Positions 22,180 to 28,208 of a DNA stretch of 28,208 bases are shown piece after piece. Position numbers and translations under genes: made by a program. Position 1 is the stretch's first letter. The number at the start of each line of letters is the position of its first letter. The stretch is from a virus, in the IMG/VR virus record IMGVR_UViG_3300046000_003971, positions 1 through 28,208 of that record, one strand, 5' to 3'. The notes under the pieces were generated by a model that had not been told where the DNA came from, searched no databases, and was given only the letters and a program-made list of their open reading frames with translations.

Positions 22180-22409
22180 GCGACACCATTGACATCGTAG
22201 ATCGTCTGCGAATCAACTGGACATCGCTTACCGACCAGCAGAACGCCGAGCGAAATGAAGCCGCCGACGAGATCGAACGGCTCCGCGCGGAACGCGACGA
22301 GGTGCGGCGAGAAATCGTGTTGTTGTTGAATGGATGCTGTTCTTGGAGCAAACTGACGCAGGAGATCAAGAAGCGAGGTTGGGAATGTTTGAAGGAGGCG
22401 AGCGCGTGA
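22176..22409 (+). CDS. Coiled-coil early protein (77 aa), related to its upstream neighbour
   Basis: A 77-residue protein with a coiled coil (RNEAADEIERLRAERDEVRR) followed by a short Cys-containing part (LLLNGCCSWSKLTQEIKKRG) and the end RGWECLKEASA. It appears to be a shorter relative of the preceding gene. The KEA codons again supply AAGGAGG for the following gene. Confidence 0.75.
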   Translation: MSDTIDIVDRLRINWTSLTDQQNAERNEAADEIERLRAERDEVRREIVLLLNGCCSWSKLTQEIKKRGWECLKEASA

Positions 22410-22567
22410 CCGTCGTCAAACCGAAACCGTCGCATCCTTGGAACTCTCACATCTCGATCGAGACTCGCATCGCGAGAATCCGAGGAGAGATCGCGAAACT
22501 CCGCGAGGAGATCAAAGCGAAGACGGCGGAGATCCGCGAACTTCAGGCGCGGAGGATGAGGAAATGA
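22406..22567 (+). CDS. Small coiled-coil protein (53 aa)
   Basis: A 53-residue protein with a GTG start overlapping the previous stop (GTGA) and AAGGAGG at a good distance. An ATG 21 bases upstream in frame lacks this support. After a short proline-rich start (VKPKPSHPWNSH) it is a single Glu/Lys/Arg helix (ARIRGEIAKLREEIKAKTAE). Function unknown. Confidence 0.65.
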   Translation: MTVVKPKPSHPWNSHISIETRIARIRGEIAKLREEIKAKTAEIRELQARRMRK

Positions 22568-22857
22568 CGCACGAAGAATATATCGCGCAACTCGAAGCCA
22601 TCAGCGAGGCGCAACTCCCTTCGGCTCAAACGATGGAATGCCAACTCGCGCTCTCTTTCGTTATGTATCTCCAGAAATTCGAGGCATACGAAACAAGAAC
22701 GGCTCAAAGACTGATCCTCGACATTCTGGAGAAGAACAACGTCAGAATCGTTCGAGAAGTACCACCACATCCCGATGAGCCTTTGGCTTCCGTGTATCGC
22801 GTCAATCAAGAACTGAAGCGTCGCGGATGGATTCCAGAATCAAAGGAGGCCAGATGA
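22564..22857 (+). CDS. Small helical early protein (97 aa)
   Basis: A 97-residue protein (EEYIAQLEAISEAQLPSAQT, ALSFVMYLQKFEAYETRTAQ, LILDILEKNNVRIVREVPPH). It ends ELKRRGWIPESKEAR, again with RGW and a KE whose codons give AAAGGAGG for the next start. ATGA couplings on both sides. No known family. Confidence 0.75.
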   Translation: MTHEEYIAQLEAISEAQLPSAQTMECQLALSFVMYLQKFEAYETRTAQRLILDILEKNNVRIVREVPPHPDEPLASVYRVNQELKRRGWIPESKEAR

Positions 22858-23117
22858 GGACGCAAGCAACACTCTCCAGAGGACGACAGACCGATGGCAT
22901 GGAAAGCAAAGAAGACATCGAAGGCCTCATCCTCCAACTTGCCGAACTCCGGCGGCGCAACTTCACGCTCGTCCGCGAAGCGAATGTCCTCCGGCGCGAG
23001 GTTCACGCTTGGCGGAAATGGCGGGAGAACAACGACCCGAGCCTCTGGACGCAAGTCGTCCGCGCTCGCCGCGCAACCGACGCGGCAGGCGCGTTCCGAT
23101 GCGTCGATGACTCCTGA
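22854..23117 (+). CDS. Small leucine-zipper-like protein (87 aa)
   Basis: An 87-residue basic protein with a heptad-like stretch (IEGLILQLAELRRRNFTLVR, EANVLRREVHAWRKWR). Its start overlaps the preceding stop and has AAAGGAGG. The last 11 bases overlap the RusA-like gene. A longer alternative frame through this region (from 22894) is Ser/Lys-rich and less credible. Function unknown. Confidence 0.7.
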   Translation: MRTQATLSRGRQTDGMESKEDIEGLILQLAELRRRNFTLVREANVLRREVHAWRKWRENNDPSLWTQVVRARRATDAAGAFRCVDDS

Positions 23118-23472
23118 CGGGATGACGATCCGGATCGTCCTCCCGCTTCCCGCAAAGCAACTCTCGCCGAACGCTCGCGTTTGTTGGCAGGCGAAGGCGA
23201 GAGCCGTCAAGCAGTACCGCTCGATCTCCTTCTTTGTCTCGCAACGATTCCCGAGCCGATGGAAGGCCGCCGAGGTCGAGTCGACGTTCTTCTTCCGCGA
23301 TCGGCGACGGCGCGACCGAGACAATCTCCTTGCCTCGCTCAAGGCCGCATTCGATGGAATCGCCTCGGCAGGCATCGTCGACGACGACGCGAATCTCACG
23401 CATCTCCCCGTACGGCTCGAAGTCGACCGAGACGCGCCGAGAGTCGAGATTTCAATTCGGAGGACGGAATGA
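23107..23472 (+). CDS. rusA: RusA-type Holliday junction resolvase
   Basis: A 121-residue protein, close to the 120 residues of E. coli RusA. It has the beta start IRIVLPLPAKQLSPNARVCW, then RDRRRRDRDNLLASLKAAFD with aspartates at 70 and 72, and GIVDDDANLTHLPV with aspartates at 92-94. RusA uses D70, D72 and D91, so the active site is intact. The start at 23107 is chosen because it gives this register. It would resolve branched DNA during replication and packaging. The ribosome-binding site is weak and the gene overlaps its neighbour by 11 bases. Confidence 0.9.
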   Translation: MTPDGMTIRIVLPLPAKQLSPNARVCWQAKARAVKQYRSISFFVSQRFPSRWKAAEVESTFFFRDRRRRDRDNLLASLKAAFDGIASAGIVDDDANLTHLPVRLEVDRDAPRVEISIRRTE

Positions 23473-23606
23473 ACGACGGACTCGATGAAATGCACTCCGA
23501 CCGCGACAACTTCTTCCCGAATCTGAAGGAGGCGATCGCGGCCTTTACCCTCTGGCTGATCGTGATGATGCTGCTATCTTTTTCCCTTGCAGGATGCCTC
23601 TCGTAA
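23469..23606 (+). CDS. Tiny membrane protein ending in a lipobox-like motif (45 aa)
   Basis: A 45-residue protein coupled to rusA by ATGA. After 22 charged residues comes one hydrophobic segment (AIAAFTLWLIVMMLLSFSLA) ending AGCLS, which resembles a lipobox cysteine but with only two residues after it. It could be a small membrane protein of the lysis cluster. The long charged N-terminus is unusual for a lipoprotein. Confidence 0.65.
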   Translation: MNDGLDEMHSDRDNFFPNLKEAIAAFTLWLIVMMLLSFSLAGCLS

Positions 23607-23647
23607 ACAACTCCCGCGTCGATCCGCCTCTGGTCGACGTGTCCTCC

Positions 23648-23683
23648 GACTCGCCGTTCGCGCTGAACGGCGAGTCTCTTTTT
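23648..23683 (+). terminator. Rho-independent terminator before the lysis genes
   Basis: GACTCGCCGTT (23648-23658) pairs perfectly with AACGGCGAGTC (23666-23676) around a 7-base loop, followed by TCTTTTT. It probably ends the early small-gene transcript. A frame that reads through it (23594-23809) is rejected as a gene. Confidence 0.9.
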
Positions 23684-23742
23684 GATCGTGCAACAAAAGG
23701 AGCGGACGCGAGTCGAAACGCTCCGATGCCGATCTTCGAAGC

Positions 23743-24015
23743 ATGGCGGAAGGCTCACAACGGAACGTCCTCGCGACTGCGATCGGCATCGGCCAGATCG
23801 CGACGATGATTGTCGGATTTAGCGCACTCGTCTTTACGTTCGGCGCGAAATCCAAGGAACTCGAAGTCGCACGAACCGACATCGACAAACTCGCCGCGAC
23901 GGTCAACGATCTCGCGCGAGCGCAAGCTTCGGCGGCAGTCAACGACGCGAGCCATTCCAGAACACTCGAAGACATCCAAAGGCGACTAGAATCGCTCGAA
24001 AGGCGGATCAAATGA
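23743..24015 (+). CDS. Membrane protein with C-terminal coiled coil (lysis region)
   Basis: A 90-residue protein with one membrane segment (about 10-33: ATAIGIGQIATMIVGFSALV) followed by a coiled coil (LEVARTDIDKLAATVNDLAR, TLEDIQRRLESLERRIK). The layout resembles inner-membrane spanin or holin-accessory proteins. The ribosome-binding site is weak (CGAAG). It overlaps the holin start by ATGA, so the two are probably co-translated. Confidence 0.75.
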   Translation: MAEGSQRNVLATAIGIGQIATMIVGFSALVFTFGAKSKELEVARTDIDKLAATVNDLARAQASAAVNDASHSRTLEDIQRRLESLERRIK

Positions 24016-24215
24016 CGAAGGCTTCATGGCGCACAACGACGACGGGCATCCTCGCGATCGTGGTCGCGATCGCAGGCGCGGCCAAGGCTGAATTCGACGG
24101 CGATCCCGTGACGGTCGCGGACTGGGGCGCGGTCGCTGCCGCGATCATGGCAGGCATCGGCCTCATCCTCGCGCGGGACGCGAAGGTATCGAGTCAGCAA
24201 GAAGGCATCCGATGA
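24012..24215 (+). CDS. Holin (putative, small two-segment type)
   Basis: A 67-residue protein with two hydrophobic segments (TTTGILAIVVAIAGAAKA and AAAIMAGIGLILA) separated by a short acidic loop with DGDPVTVADWG. It starts TKASWRTTTTGI and ends ARDAKVSSQQEGIR, a pattern I recognise from small phage holin-like proteins. It would form the membrane lesion that releases the endolysin. ATGA couplings on both sides. Confidence 0.75.
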   Translation: MTKASWRTTTTGILAIVVAIAGAAKAEFDGDPVTVADWGAVAAAIMAGIGLILARDAKVSSQQEGIR

Positions 24216-24421
24216 TCGACCTTGAGCAGACGCTCGCCGTCGCGCTCGAATACCGAGAGAGGCTCGCTCGCGCGACTGACTCGCCGTCGCGACTCCGCGT
24301 CCTATCCGATGCTCCTCTCTTCTCTCTGTGGCACGAAGTGCGAAACGAACTGAAGAACGCCGCAGACGAGATCGAGTCGTTGAAGGCTCGCATCCGTGCT
24401 CTGGAAGGCGAAGATGCTTGA
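24212..24421 (+). CDS. Small helical protein in the lysis cluster (69 aa)
   Basis: A 69-residue acidic helical protein (DLEQTLAVALEYRERLARAT, EVRNELKNAADEIESLKARI) with no membrane segment. It lies between the holin and the next membrane protein, overlapping both. It may be a cytoplasmic regulator of lysis or simply a passenger; nothing in the sequence decides this. Confidence 0.7.
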   Translation: MIDLEQTLAVALEYRERLARATDSPSRLRVLSDAPLFSLWHEVRNELKNAADEIESLKARIRALEGEDA

Positions 24422-24581
24422 ATTCATCACGTCACTCATCGTCGCGATCCTCGTTTGGATTGAGAAGCGATTCGACAAAGGAAAGAAGGCTACCGATGCT
24501 CCGAAGGATCATGATTCTCTCCGTCGCGCCGGTTCTCGCATTCGCGAGCGGATGCGGACCGAGGACGGTCCTCGTTCCTGA
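24414..24581 (+). CDS. Small membrane-anchored protein (possible inner spanin)
   Basis: A 55-residue protein with GGAAGG before its ATG. An N-terminal hydrophobic anchor (MLEFITSLIVAILVWIE) is followed by a basic tail (KRFDKGKKATDAPKDHDSLR, then RIRERMR). The last 86 bases overlap, in another frame, the lipoprotein gene at 24496, as in Rz/Rz1 pairs. It is shorter than most Rz proteins, so the assignment is tentative. Confidence 0.6.
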   Translation: MLEFITSLIVAILVWIEKRFDKGKKATDAPKDHDSLRRAGSRIRERMRTEDGPRS

Positions 24582-24720
24582 ATCCTCGCCAGTTCGAATC
24601 GGGCCTAACGTGAAAGGCCGCGTCTACGTTCGCGAAGGCAACGAATGGACGCTCTCTGCGAACGATGTCGCAATTCCTGAAGGCTTCTATCTTGTGCCTC
24701 CCTCTTATGTCGACGAATAA
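24496..24720 (+). CDS. Small lipoprotein (possible outer spanin, Rz1-like role)
   Basis: A 74-residue protein with a lipoprotein signal peptide (MLRRIMILSVAPVLAFASGC, lipobox FASGC with Cys20). The mature part has a compact pattern (SSPVRIGPNVKGRVYV, then PEGFYLVPPSYVDE) that I recall from other small phage lipoproteins. GAAGG lies upstream. It starts inside the membrane-protein gene at 24414 in a different frame, an arrangement typical of spanin pairs. A lipoprotein destined for the outer membrane would suggest a Gram-negative-type host. Confidence 0.75.
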   Translation: MLRRIMILSVAPVLAFASGCGPRTVLVPESSPVRIGPNVKGRVYVREGNEWTLSANDVAIPEGFYLVPPSYVDE

Positions 24721-24955
24721 GGCGAAGAGCCGAATTCAACTTCCGAGCGATGGATCGCGAGAAACGATCTGGCTCACGACGGGCCAAGTCGCGGCGCGTC
24801 TCGGCGTAGCCTCGAAGACGATCGCGAAATGGATCGACAGCGGACGAATGCTCGGCGTAAGGCTTCCAGATTCAAAGGATCGGCGAGTGAGCCTCGATGC
24901 GCTTCTTGCATTCGAGCGAGACAACGGATTCGATCGAGCGCGAGGCAAGCAATGA
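24707..24955 (+). CDS. Excisionase/MerR-type helix-turn-helix protein
   Basis: An 82-residue DNA-binding protein. Residues 21-72 form an HTH_17-like domain: WLTTGQVAARLGVASKTIAK, WIDSGRMLGVRLPDSKDRR and the helix SLDALLAFERDNGF. Such proteins act as excisionases or small regulators. Start overlaps the lipoprotein end by 14 bases. Its place between lysis and fibre genes suggests a late-region regulator rather than an excisionase, as no integrase is seen. Confidence 0.85.
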   Translation: MSTNKAKSRIQLPSDGSRETIWLTTGQVAARLGVASKTIAKWIDSGRMLGVRLPDSKDRRVSLDALLAFERDNGFDRARGKQ

Positions 24956-25167
24956 AGAAGATCGTTCCTGAAGTCTTCGAGATTCCGATCGGCTCCGGCT
25001 TGATTTTCACTTCGGAGCCTGCGCTTGCAGCGAGTGTCGCGCTTTCCGATTTGACGAGCGTCAATCTTTCATCTGTCGCAGACAAGAACATTCTTCAATT
25101 CTCATCGGCAAGCAGTAAGTGGGTGAACGTGCCTCAAACTGATCTCGTCGACGGCGGAAACTTCTAG
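24952..25167 (+). CDS. Small fibre-related protein (71 aa)
   Basis: A 71-residue protein coupled by ATGA to the HTH gene. It has the Ser/Thr/Ala-rich composition of fibre proteins (ALSDLTSVNLSSVADKNILQ, FSSASSKWVNVPQ) and ends VDGGNF, like the ending VDGGTF of the next gene. It looks like a short fibre module, perhaps an accessory or chaperone part of the fibre set. Confidence 0.7.
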   Translation: MKKIVPEVFEIPIGSGLIFTSEPALAASVALSDLTSVNLSSVADKNILQFSSASSKWVNVPQTDLVDGGNF

Positions 25168-25175
25168 GGGAAGCA

Positions 25176-26456
25176 ATGGCAAACACAGTAAGAATCAAAC
25201 GTCGCGCTTCTGGTTCTCCCGGTGCGCCTTCCAGTCTCGCAAACGCCGAACTCGCATTCAATGAGGTCGACGATACGCTTTACTATGGAAAGGGAACTGG
25301 CGGCGCAGGAGGAACGGCGACGACGGTTGAAGCCATCGGCGGAATCGGCGCATTCGTCTCGTTGAGCGGAACGCAGACGATCACGGGAAACAAGACCTTC
25401 AGCGGGACCGTTTCGCTTGGCTCATCCGCGACGGCGACGACTCCAACGGCAGGCGACAACACGACGAAACTCGCGACGACTGCATTCGTGACGAGCGCAG
25501 TAAGCAGCGCAGGCGGCGGAACGGTAACGAGCGTCGCGCTCTCTCTACCGTCATTCATCACGGTCAGCGGTTCACCGGTCACATCAAGCGGAACGCTTAC
25601 GGGTACGCTCGCATCTCAAACGGCAAATACCGTCTTCGCTGCGCCGAACTCCTCATCGGGAACTCCGACCTTCCGCTCGCTTGTCTCTGCGGATATCCCC
25701 GATCTTTCTGCAACGTATCTTCCGCTTGCTGGCGGAACGATTTCCTCGAATCTCACGATCTCGGGGAATCTCACCGTCAACGGCACGACGACGAATATCA
25801 ACTCTACGAACATCGTCGTCGAGGATAAGAACATCGTTCTCGGCGATGTGGCATCGCCTACAGACACGACCGCAGACGGCGGCGGAATCACGCTCAAGGG
25901 AGCGACGGACAAGACGTTCAACTGGGTCGACTCGACCGACGCTTGGACTTCGAGCGAGCATCTCAATCTGCTCACAGGCAAAGCCTTCTATATCAACGGC
26001 TCTTCCGTATTGAGTTCGTCGACGCTTGGCTCTGGCGTGACGAGTTCAAGCCTGACGAGTGTCGGAACGATCGGCACAGGGACTTGGCAGGGAACGGTCG
26101 TCGGAGTTTCCTACGGTGGAACGGGCGCGAACAACGCAGGGACAGCGCGAACGAATCTCGGCCTTGCGATCGGAACAGACGTACAGGCCTACGATGCTGC
26201 TCTCGCGTCGATCGCAGGATTGACAACCGTCGCGGATCGCATGATCTACACGACGGCATCTGATACCTATGCAGTCACGACATTGACCTCTGCGGGTCGC
26301 GCAATTCTTGATGACGCAGACGCATCGGCGCAGCGAACGACTCTCGGCCTCGGCACGATTGCAACGCAGGCCGCGAACAGCGTATCCATCTCTGGCGGAA
26401 GCATTACAAATCTCACGACGTTTGATGGAATCACCGTCGACGGCGGAACTTTCTGA
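25176..26456 (+). CDS. Tail fibre protein 1
   Basis: A 426-residue Ser/Thr/Gly/Ala-rich protein with no long helices and a low proportion of charged residues, typical of trimeric beta fibres. The N-terminus (MANTVRIKRRASGSPGAPSS, ELAFNEVDDTLYYGKG) is a common attachment module in phage fibres. Repeats such as SLSGTQTITGNKTFSG and SYGGTGANNAGTARTNLGLA are frequent in fibre shafts. It ends with a module (DDADASAQRTTLGLGTI) shared with the next gene. It would bind the host surface. Confidence 0.9.
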   Translation: MANTVRIKRRASGSPGAPSSLANAELAFNEVDDTLYYGKGTGGAGGTATTVEAIGGIGAFVSLSGTQTITGNKTFSGTVSLGSSATATTPTAGDNTTKLATTAFVTSAVSSAGGGTVTSVALSLPSFITVSGSPVTSSGTLTGTLASQTANTVFAAPNSSSGTPTFRSLVSADIPDLSATYLPLAGGTISSNLTISGNLTVNGTTTNINSTNIVVEDKNIVLGDVASPTDTTADGGGITLKGATDKTFNWVDSTDAWTSSEHLNLLTGKAFYINGSSVLSSSTLGSGVTSSSLTSVGTIGTGTWQGTVVGVSYGGTGANNAGTARTNLGLAIGTDVQAYDAALASIAGLTTVADRMIYTTASDTYAVTTLTSAGRAILDDADASAQRTTLGLGTIATQAANSVSISGGSITNLTTFDGITVDGGTF

Positions 26457-27253
26457 TGGCTAACACAATTCGTCACAAGCGAAGCAGCACCGCGAGCGCG
26501 ACTCCATCGGCAGGAAGTCTCGTGGCCGGAGAGTTGGCGATCAACACGGCTGACGGCAAACTGTTTACAAAGAAAGACAATGGAACAGTTGTAGAGATCG
26601 GTGGCGGTGGCGCAGTCAGCGACGGCGATAAAGGCGACATAACAGTCTCCTCTTCTGGCGCAACTTGGACCATCGACAACTCGGTCGTGACGTACGCCAA
26701 GATACAGAACGTCAGTGCGACCGACCGCATACTCGGTCGATCAAGTGCTGGCGCAGGTGTTGTGCAGGAAATCACCTGCACTTCTGCTGGTCGCGCTCTG
26801 ATCGACGATGCAGACGCTTCCGCGCAGAGGACGACGCTAGGGCTAGGGACCATATCGACGCAGGCATCCAGCAATGTATCAATAACTGGCGGGACGATTT
26901 CATCGGTCAAGTTGACCGACTACACGGAACCAAAGACCGCTCCGACGATCTCCAGCGGAACGCTTACGCTCAATCTCAACGACGCGCAGTTATTCGACGT
27001 GTCCTTGAATGCGAATGTTACGACGCTGACGATCTCCAACGTGGATTCGACGAGCAACACGGTCAACGCCTTTACGCTGATCTTCACGATGGACGGAACG
27101 GCAAGGACCGTGACTTGGCCTGCGTCGGTGAAATGGGCAGGCGGAACGGCTCCTACCCTGACAAGCACGAACGCCAAAAAGGATGTGCTTGCGTTCATCT
27201 CGCCTGACAACGGAACGACGTGGCTTGGATTCGTCGGAGGACAAAACTTCTGA
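26456..27253 (+). CDS. Tail fibre protein 2
   Basis: A 265-residue relative of the preceding fibre. It shares the N-terminal module (MANTIRHKR, AGELAINTADGKLFTKKDNG) and the DDADASAQRTTLGLGTI module. After that it has its own C-terminal domain (APTISSGTLTLNLNDAQLFD, MDGTARTVTWPASVKWAGGT, SPDNGTTWLGFVGGQNF), probably the receptor-binding or capping part. Starts in the preceding stop (TGATG). Codon choice in the shared module differs from the first fibre gene, suggesting separate recent histories. Confidence 0.9.
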   Translation: MANTIRHKRSSTASATPSAGSLVAGELAINTADGKLFTKKDNGTVVEIGGGGAVSDGDKGDITVSSSGATWTIDNSVVTYAKIQNVSATDRILGRSSAGAGVVQEITCTSAGRALIDDADASAQRTTLGLGTISTQASSNVSITGGTISSVKLTDYTEPKTAPTISSGTLTLNLNDAQLFDVSLNANVTTLTISNVDSTSNTVNAFTLIFTMDGTARTVTWPASVKWAGGTAPTLTSTNAKKDVLAFISPDNGTTWLGFVGGQNF

Positions 27254-27660
27254 TGCTCTGCTCCATCGCATCCATGATCGTAATGAGAACAAAAAAGTCT
27301 ACAGCAGGAGGTTCTGACGTGTCTTGCACCACCGATTTCACGGAAAGCATTTCTGGATTTGGACCGCCATTTGAGACAGAGACCAAGACCATAGCCGGGA
27401 TTAACACGACGATCACTCTCAGGCTAAACATAACGACGACGAGTCAAGGTGAGGATCAGTACTACTATAAGAACGGAGGAAGCGCGGTCAACTTCTCTGA
27501 TGAGGACACGCTTACCGTCGTTAACGGCGATACCTTGTACTTCGGCGCGGGTTTGGACGTTGGTGGAGACTTTCTTGAGTTCCAAGTCATCAACCAAAGC
27601 GACTCAAACACGGTGCTCGGAACGATCTCGATGGAAAGATTCGGCGGCGGTGGCGGCTGA
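27253..27660 (+). CDS. Small beta-rich protein downstream of the fibres
   Basis: A 135-residue protein with a TGATG overlap and GGAGG 11 bases upstream. A short hydrophobic start (MLCSIASMIVM) precedes Thr/Asn/Gly-rich strands (TIAGINTTITLRLNITTTSQ, FGAGLDVGGDFLEFQVINQS) and a glycine tail. Codon usage is A/T-richer than the typical phage genes here. It may be a fibre accessory or tip protein; no family is recognised. Confidence 0.75.
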   Translation: MLCSIASMIVMRTKKSTAGGSDVSCTTDFTESISGFGPPFETETKTIAGINTTITLRLNITTTSQGEDQYYYKNGGSAVNFSDEDTLTVVNGDTLYFGAGLDVGGDFLEFQVINQSDSNTVLGTISMERFGGGGG

Positions 27661-27799
27661 AGCCGAAACGGATTCGCAGTTGACTCAGGCCGCGCACGAA
27701 ATCAACTCCGACGATCCGACGACGATCGCAGGCATGGGCTACCTCGTCTCGGCCTCAATCTTGACGCAGGCTCGCAGAGATGAGATCCTCGCCGTATAG
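27650..27799 (+). CDS. Small protein, GTG start (49 aa)
   Basis: A 49-residue frame starting at a GTG within the glycine tail of the preceding gene (VAAEAETDSQLTQAAHEINS, IAGMGYLVSASILTQARRDE). GGAAAG lies upstream at a rather long distance. The sequence is helical and protein-like, and the gap before the next gene would otherwise be 147 bases. Function unknown. Confidence 0.5.
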   Translation: MAAEAETDSQLTQAAHEINSDDPTTIAGMGYLVSASILTQARRDEILAV

Positions 27800-27807
27800 G
27801 AGACAAC

Positions 27808-28208
27808 ATGGAGCAGAAAGAAGAAGAAGGAACGGTTCTGCGAAACTTCTCGCAGGCAGGACAGGATCTATTCGTTGCGCTCGTGCTCGATGGACAGCAG
27901 GGAGGCAAGCAAGGAAGGCTCTTCGTCGACCTTGGCGCAGGACATCCGCAGAACTACTCGAACACGTTCGCGCTTGAGAAGTACGCCGGATGGCGCGGCA
28001 TCCTCGCAGACATCGAGACAGTCGAGCAGTTGAAGGCCGAGCGAGATCCGCGGAATCTCTTCTACGGAAACGCGCTCGATCCGAAACTGATGGAAGACAT
28101 CCTCACGCTCGCGGATGCGAACGAAGGAACGCTCGACTATCTCTCGCTTGATCTTGAACCGCCAGAGTCGACGCTCGCCGCGCTCTACGGTCTTCCGCTC
28201 GATCAAAT
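27808..28208 (+). CDS. FkbM-type methyltransferase, 5' part
   Basis: The frame is open to the window edge, giving the first 133 residues. The start has AGGAGA upstream. The methyltransferase pattern is clear: RLFVDLGAGHPQNYSNTFAL (37-56, SAM-binding motif I, then the SNT segment), EKYAGWRGILADIE (57-70), and YLSLDLEPPE (about 111-120). FkbM proteins methylate sugars or small molecules. Beside tail fibre genes and with a glycosyltransferase elsewhere in the genome, it may modify a virion glycan, or host surface sugars; that is inference. Confidence 0.85.
   Translation, partial: MEQKEEEGTVLRNFSQAGQDLFVALVLDGQQGGKQGRLFVDLGAGHPQNYSNTFALEKYAGWRGILADIETVEQLKAERDPRNLFYGNALDPKLMEDILTLADANEGTLDYLSLDLEPPESTLAALYGLPLDQ

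Noticed and set aside
22894-23106. Upstream extension of the rusA frame
   Set aside because: The extension is Ser/Arg/Lys-rich and overlaps a convincing coiled-coil gene. Starting at 23107 puts the aspartates at positions 70 and 72, as in known RusA.
23594-23809. Frame of 71 codons starting ATG at the end of the tiny lipobox protein
   Set aside because: It reads straight through a strong rho-independent terminator (23648-23683) and its tail is the Arg/Ser-rich shadow of the membrane-protein gene at 23743.
25176-27253. Diversity-generating retroelement affecting fibre genes
   Set aside because: No reverse transcriptase and no template-like repeat near the fibre 3' ends; shared modules differ at synonymous sites rather than at adenines.

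Overview
The window is an interior piece of the genome of a tailed double-stranded DNA phage (or prophage) with siphovirus-type morphogenesis genes. Almost every gene is on the + strand, packed with 1 to 11 base overlaps (ATGA, GTGA, TTGA, TAATG, TGATG) that suggest translational coupling. The host cannot be named from the sequence. The DNA is moderately GC-rich, strongly enriched in GATC and TCGA, and prefers codons such as ATC, CTC, GAG, TCG and GCG. I see no terminase, DNA polymerase, integrase, tRNA or CRISPR array, so the window does not cover the whole genome.

Layout. (1) Head, 3-8882: the 3' end of a very large portal/head-morphogenesis fusion, an HK97-type prohead protease, the HK97-fold major capsid protein, two paralogous small capsid-associated proteins each followed by a strong hairpin, a GT-A glycosyltransferase fused to a methyltransferase-like remnant, and head-tail connector proteins. 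(2) Tail, 8879-16499: tail terminator, tail tube protein, tail assembly chaperones joined by a GGGAAAC -1 frameshift site, a short tape measure protein, several unrecognised tail proteins, a cysteine-rich protein of foreign codon usage, and a protein with a carbohydrate-binding-like domain. (3) Control region, 16500-16811: a good sigma70-like promoter whose -10 box is covered by a perfect palindrome plus a third half-site, and a possible divergent minus-strand gene. (4) Early region, 16812-23472: a RecT-like annealing protein, a small HTH-like protein and terminator, an intergenic region with a quadruplex motif that could hold an origin, a possible replication protein, then many small genes including a lysozyme-like endolysin, a Gp157-family protein, a winged-helix protein and a RusA-type resolvase. 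(5) Lysis, 23469-24720: small membrane proteins, a holin, and a membrane protein overlapped by a lipoprotein in the manner of spanins. (6) Tail fibres, 24707-28208: an excisionase-type HTH protein, two related fibre proteins, small proteins, and the start of an FkbM-type methyltransferase.

The least expected structure is in the early region. Hairpins with the loop ACGGA (three copies) or AGGA (one copy), all with different stem sequences, sit directly upstream of the Shine-Dalgarno sequences of consecutive genes. Two 57-base intercistronic elements share identical flanks around hairpins whose stems differ by compensating changes and whose loops are UUCG and GCGA. This looks like a family of RNA control elements. 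The ACGGA loops resemble CsrA/RsmE binding sites, and a 67-residue protein at 21258 has a weak resemblance to CsrA. That link is a hypothesis only.
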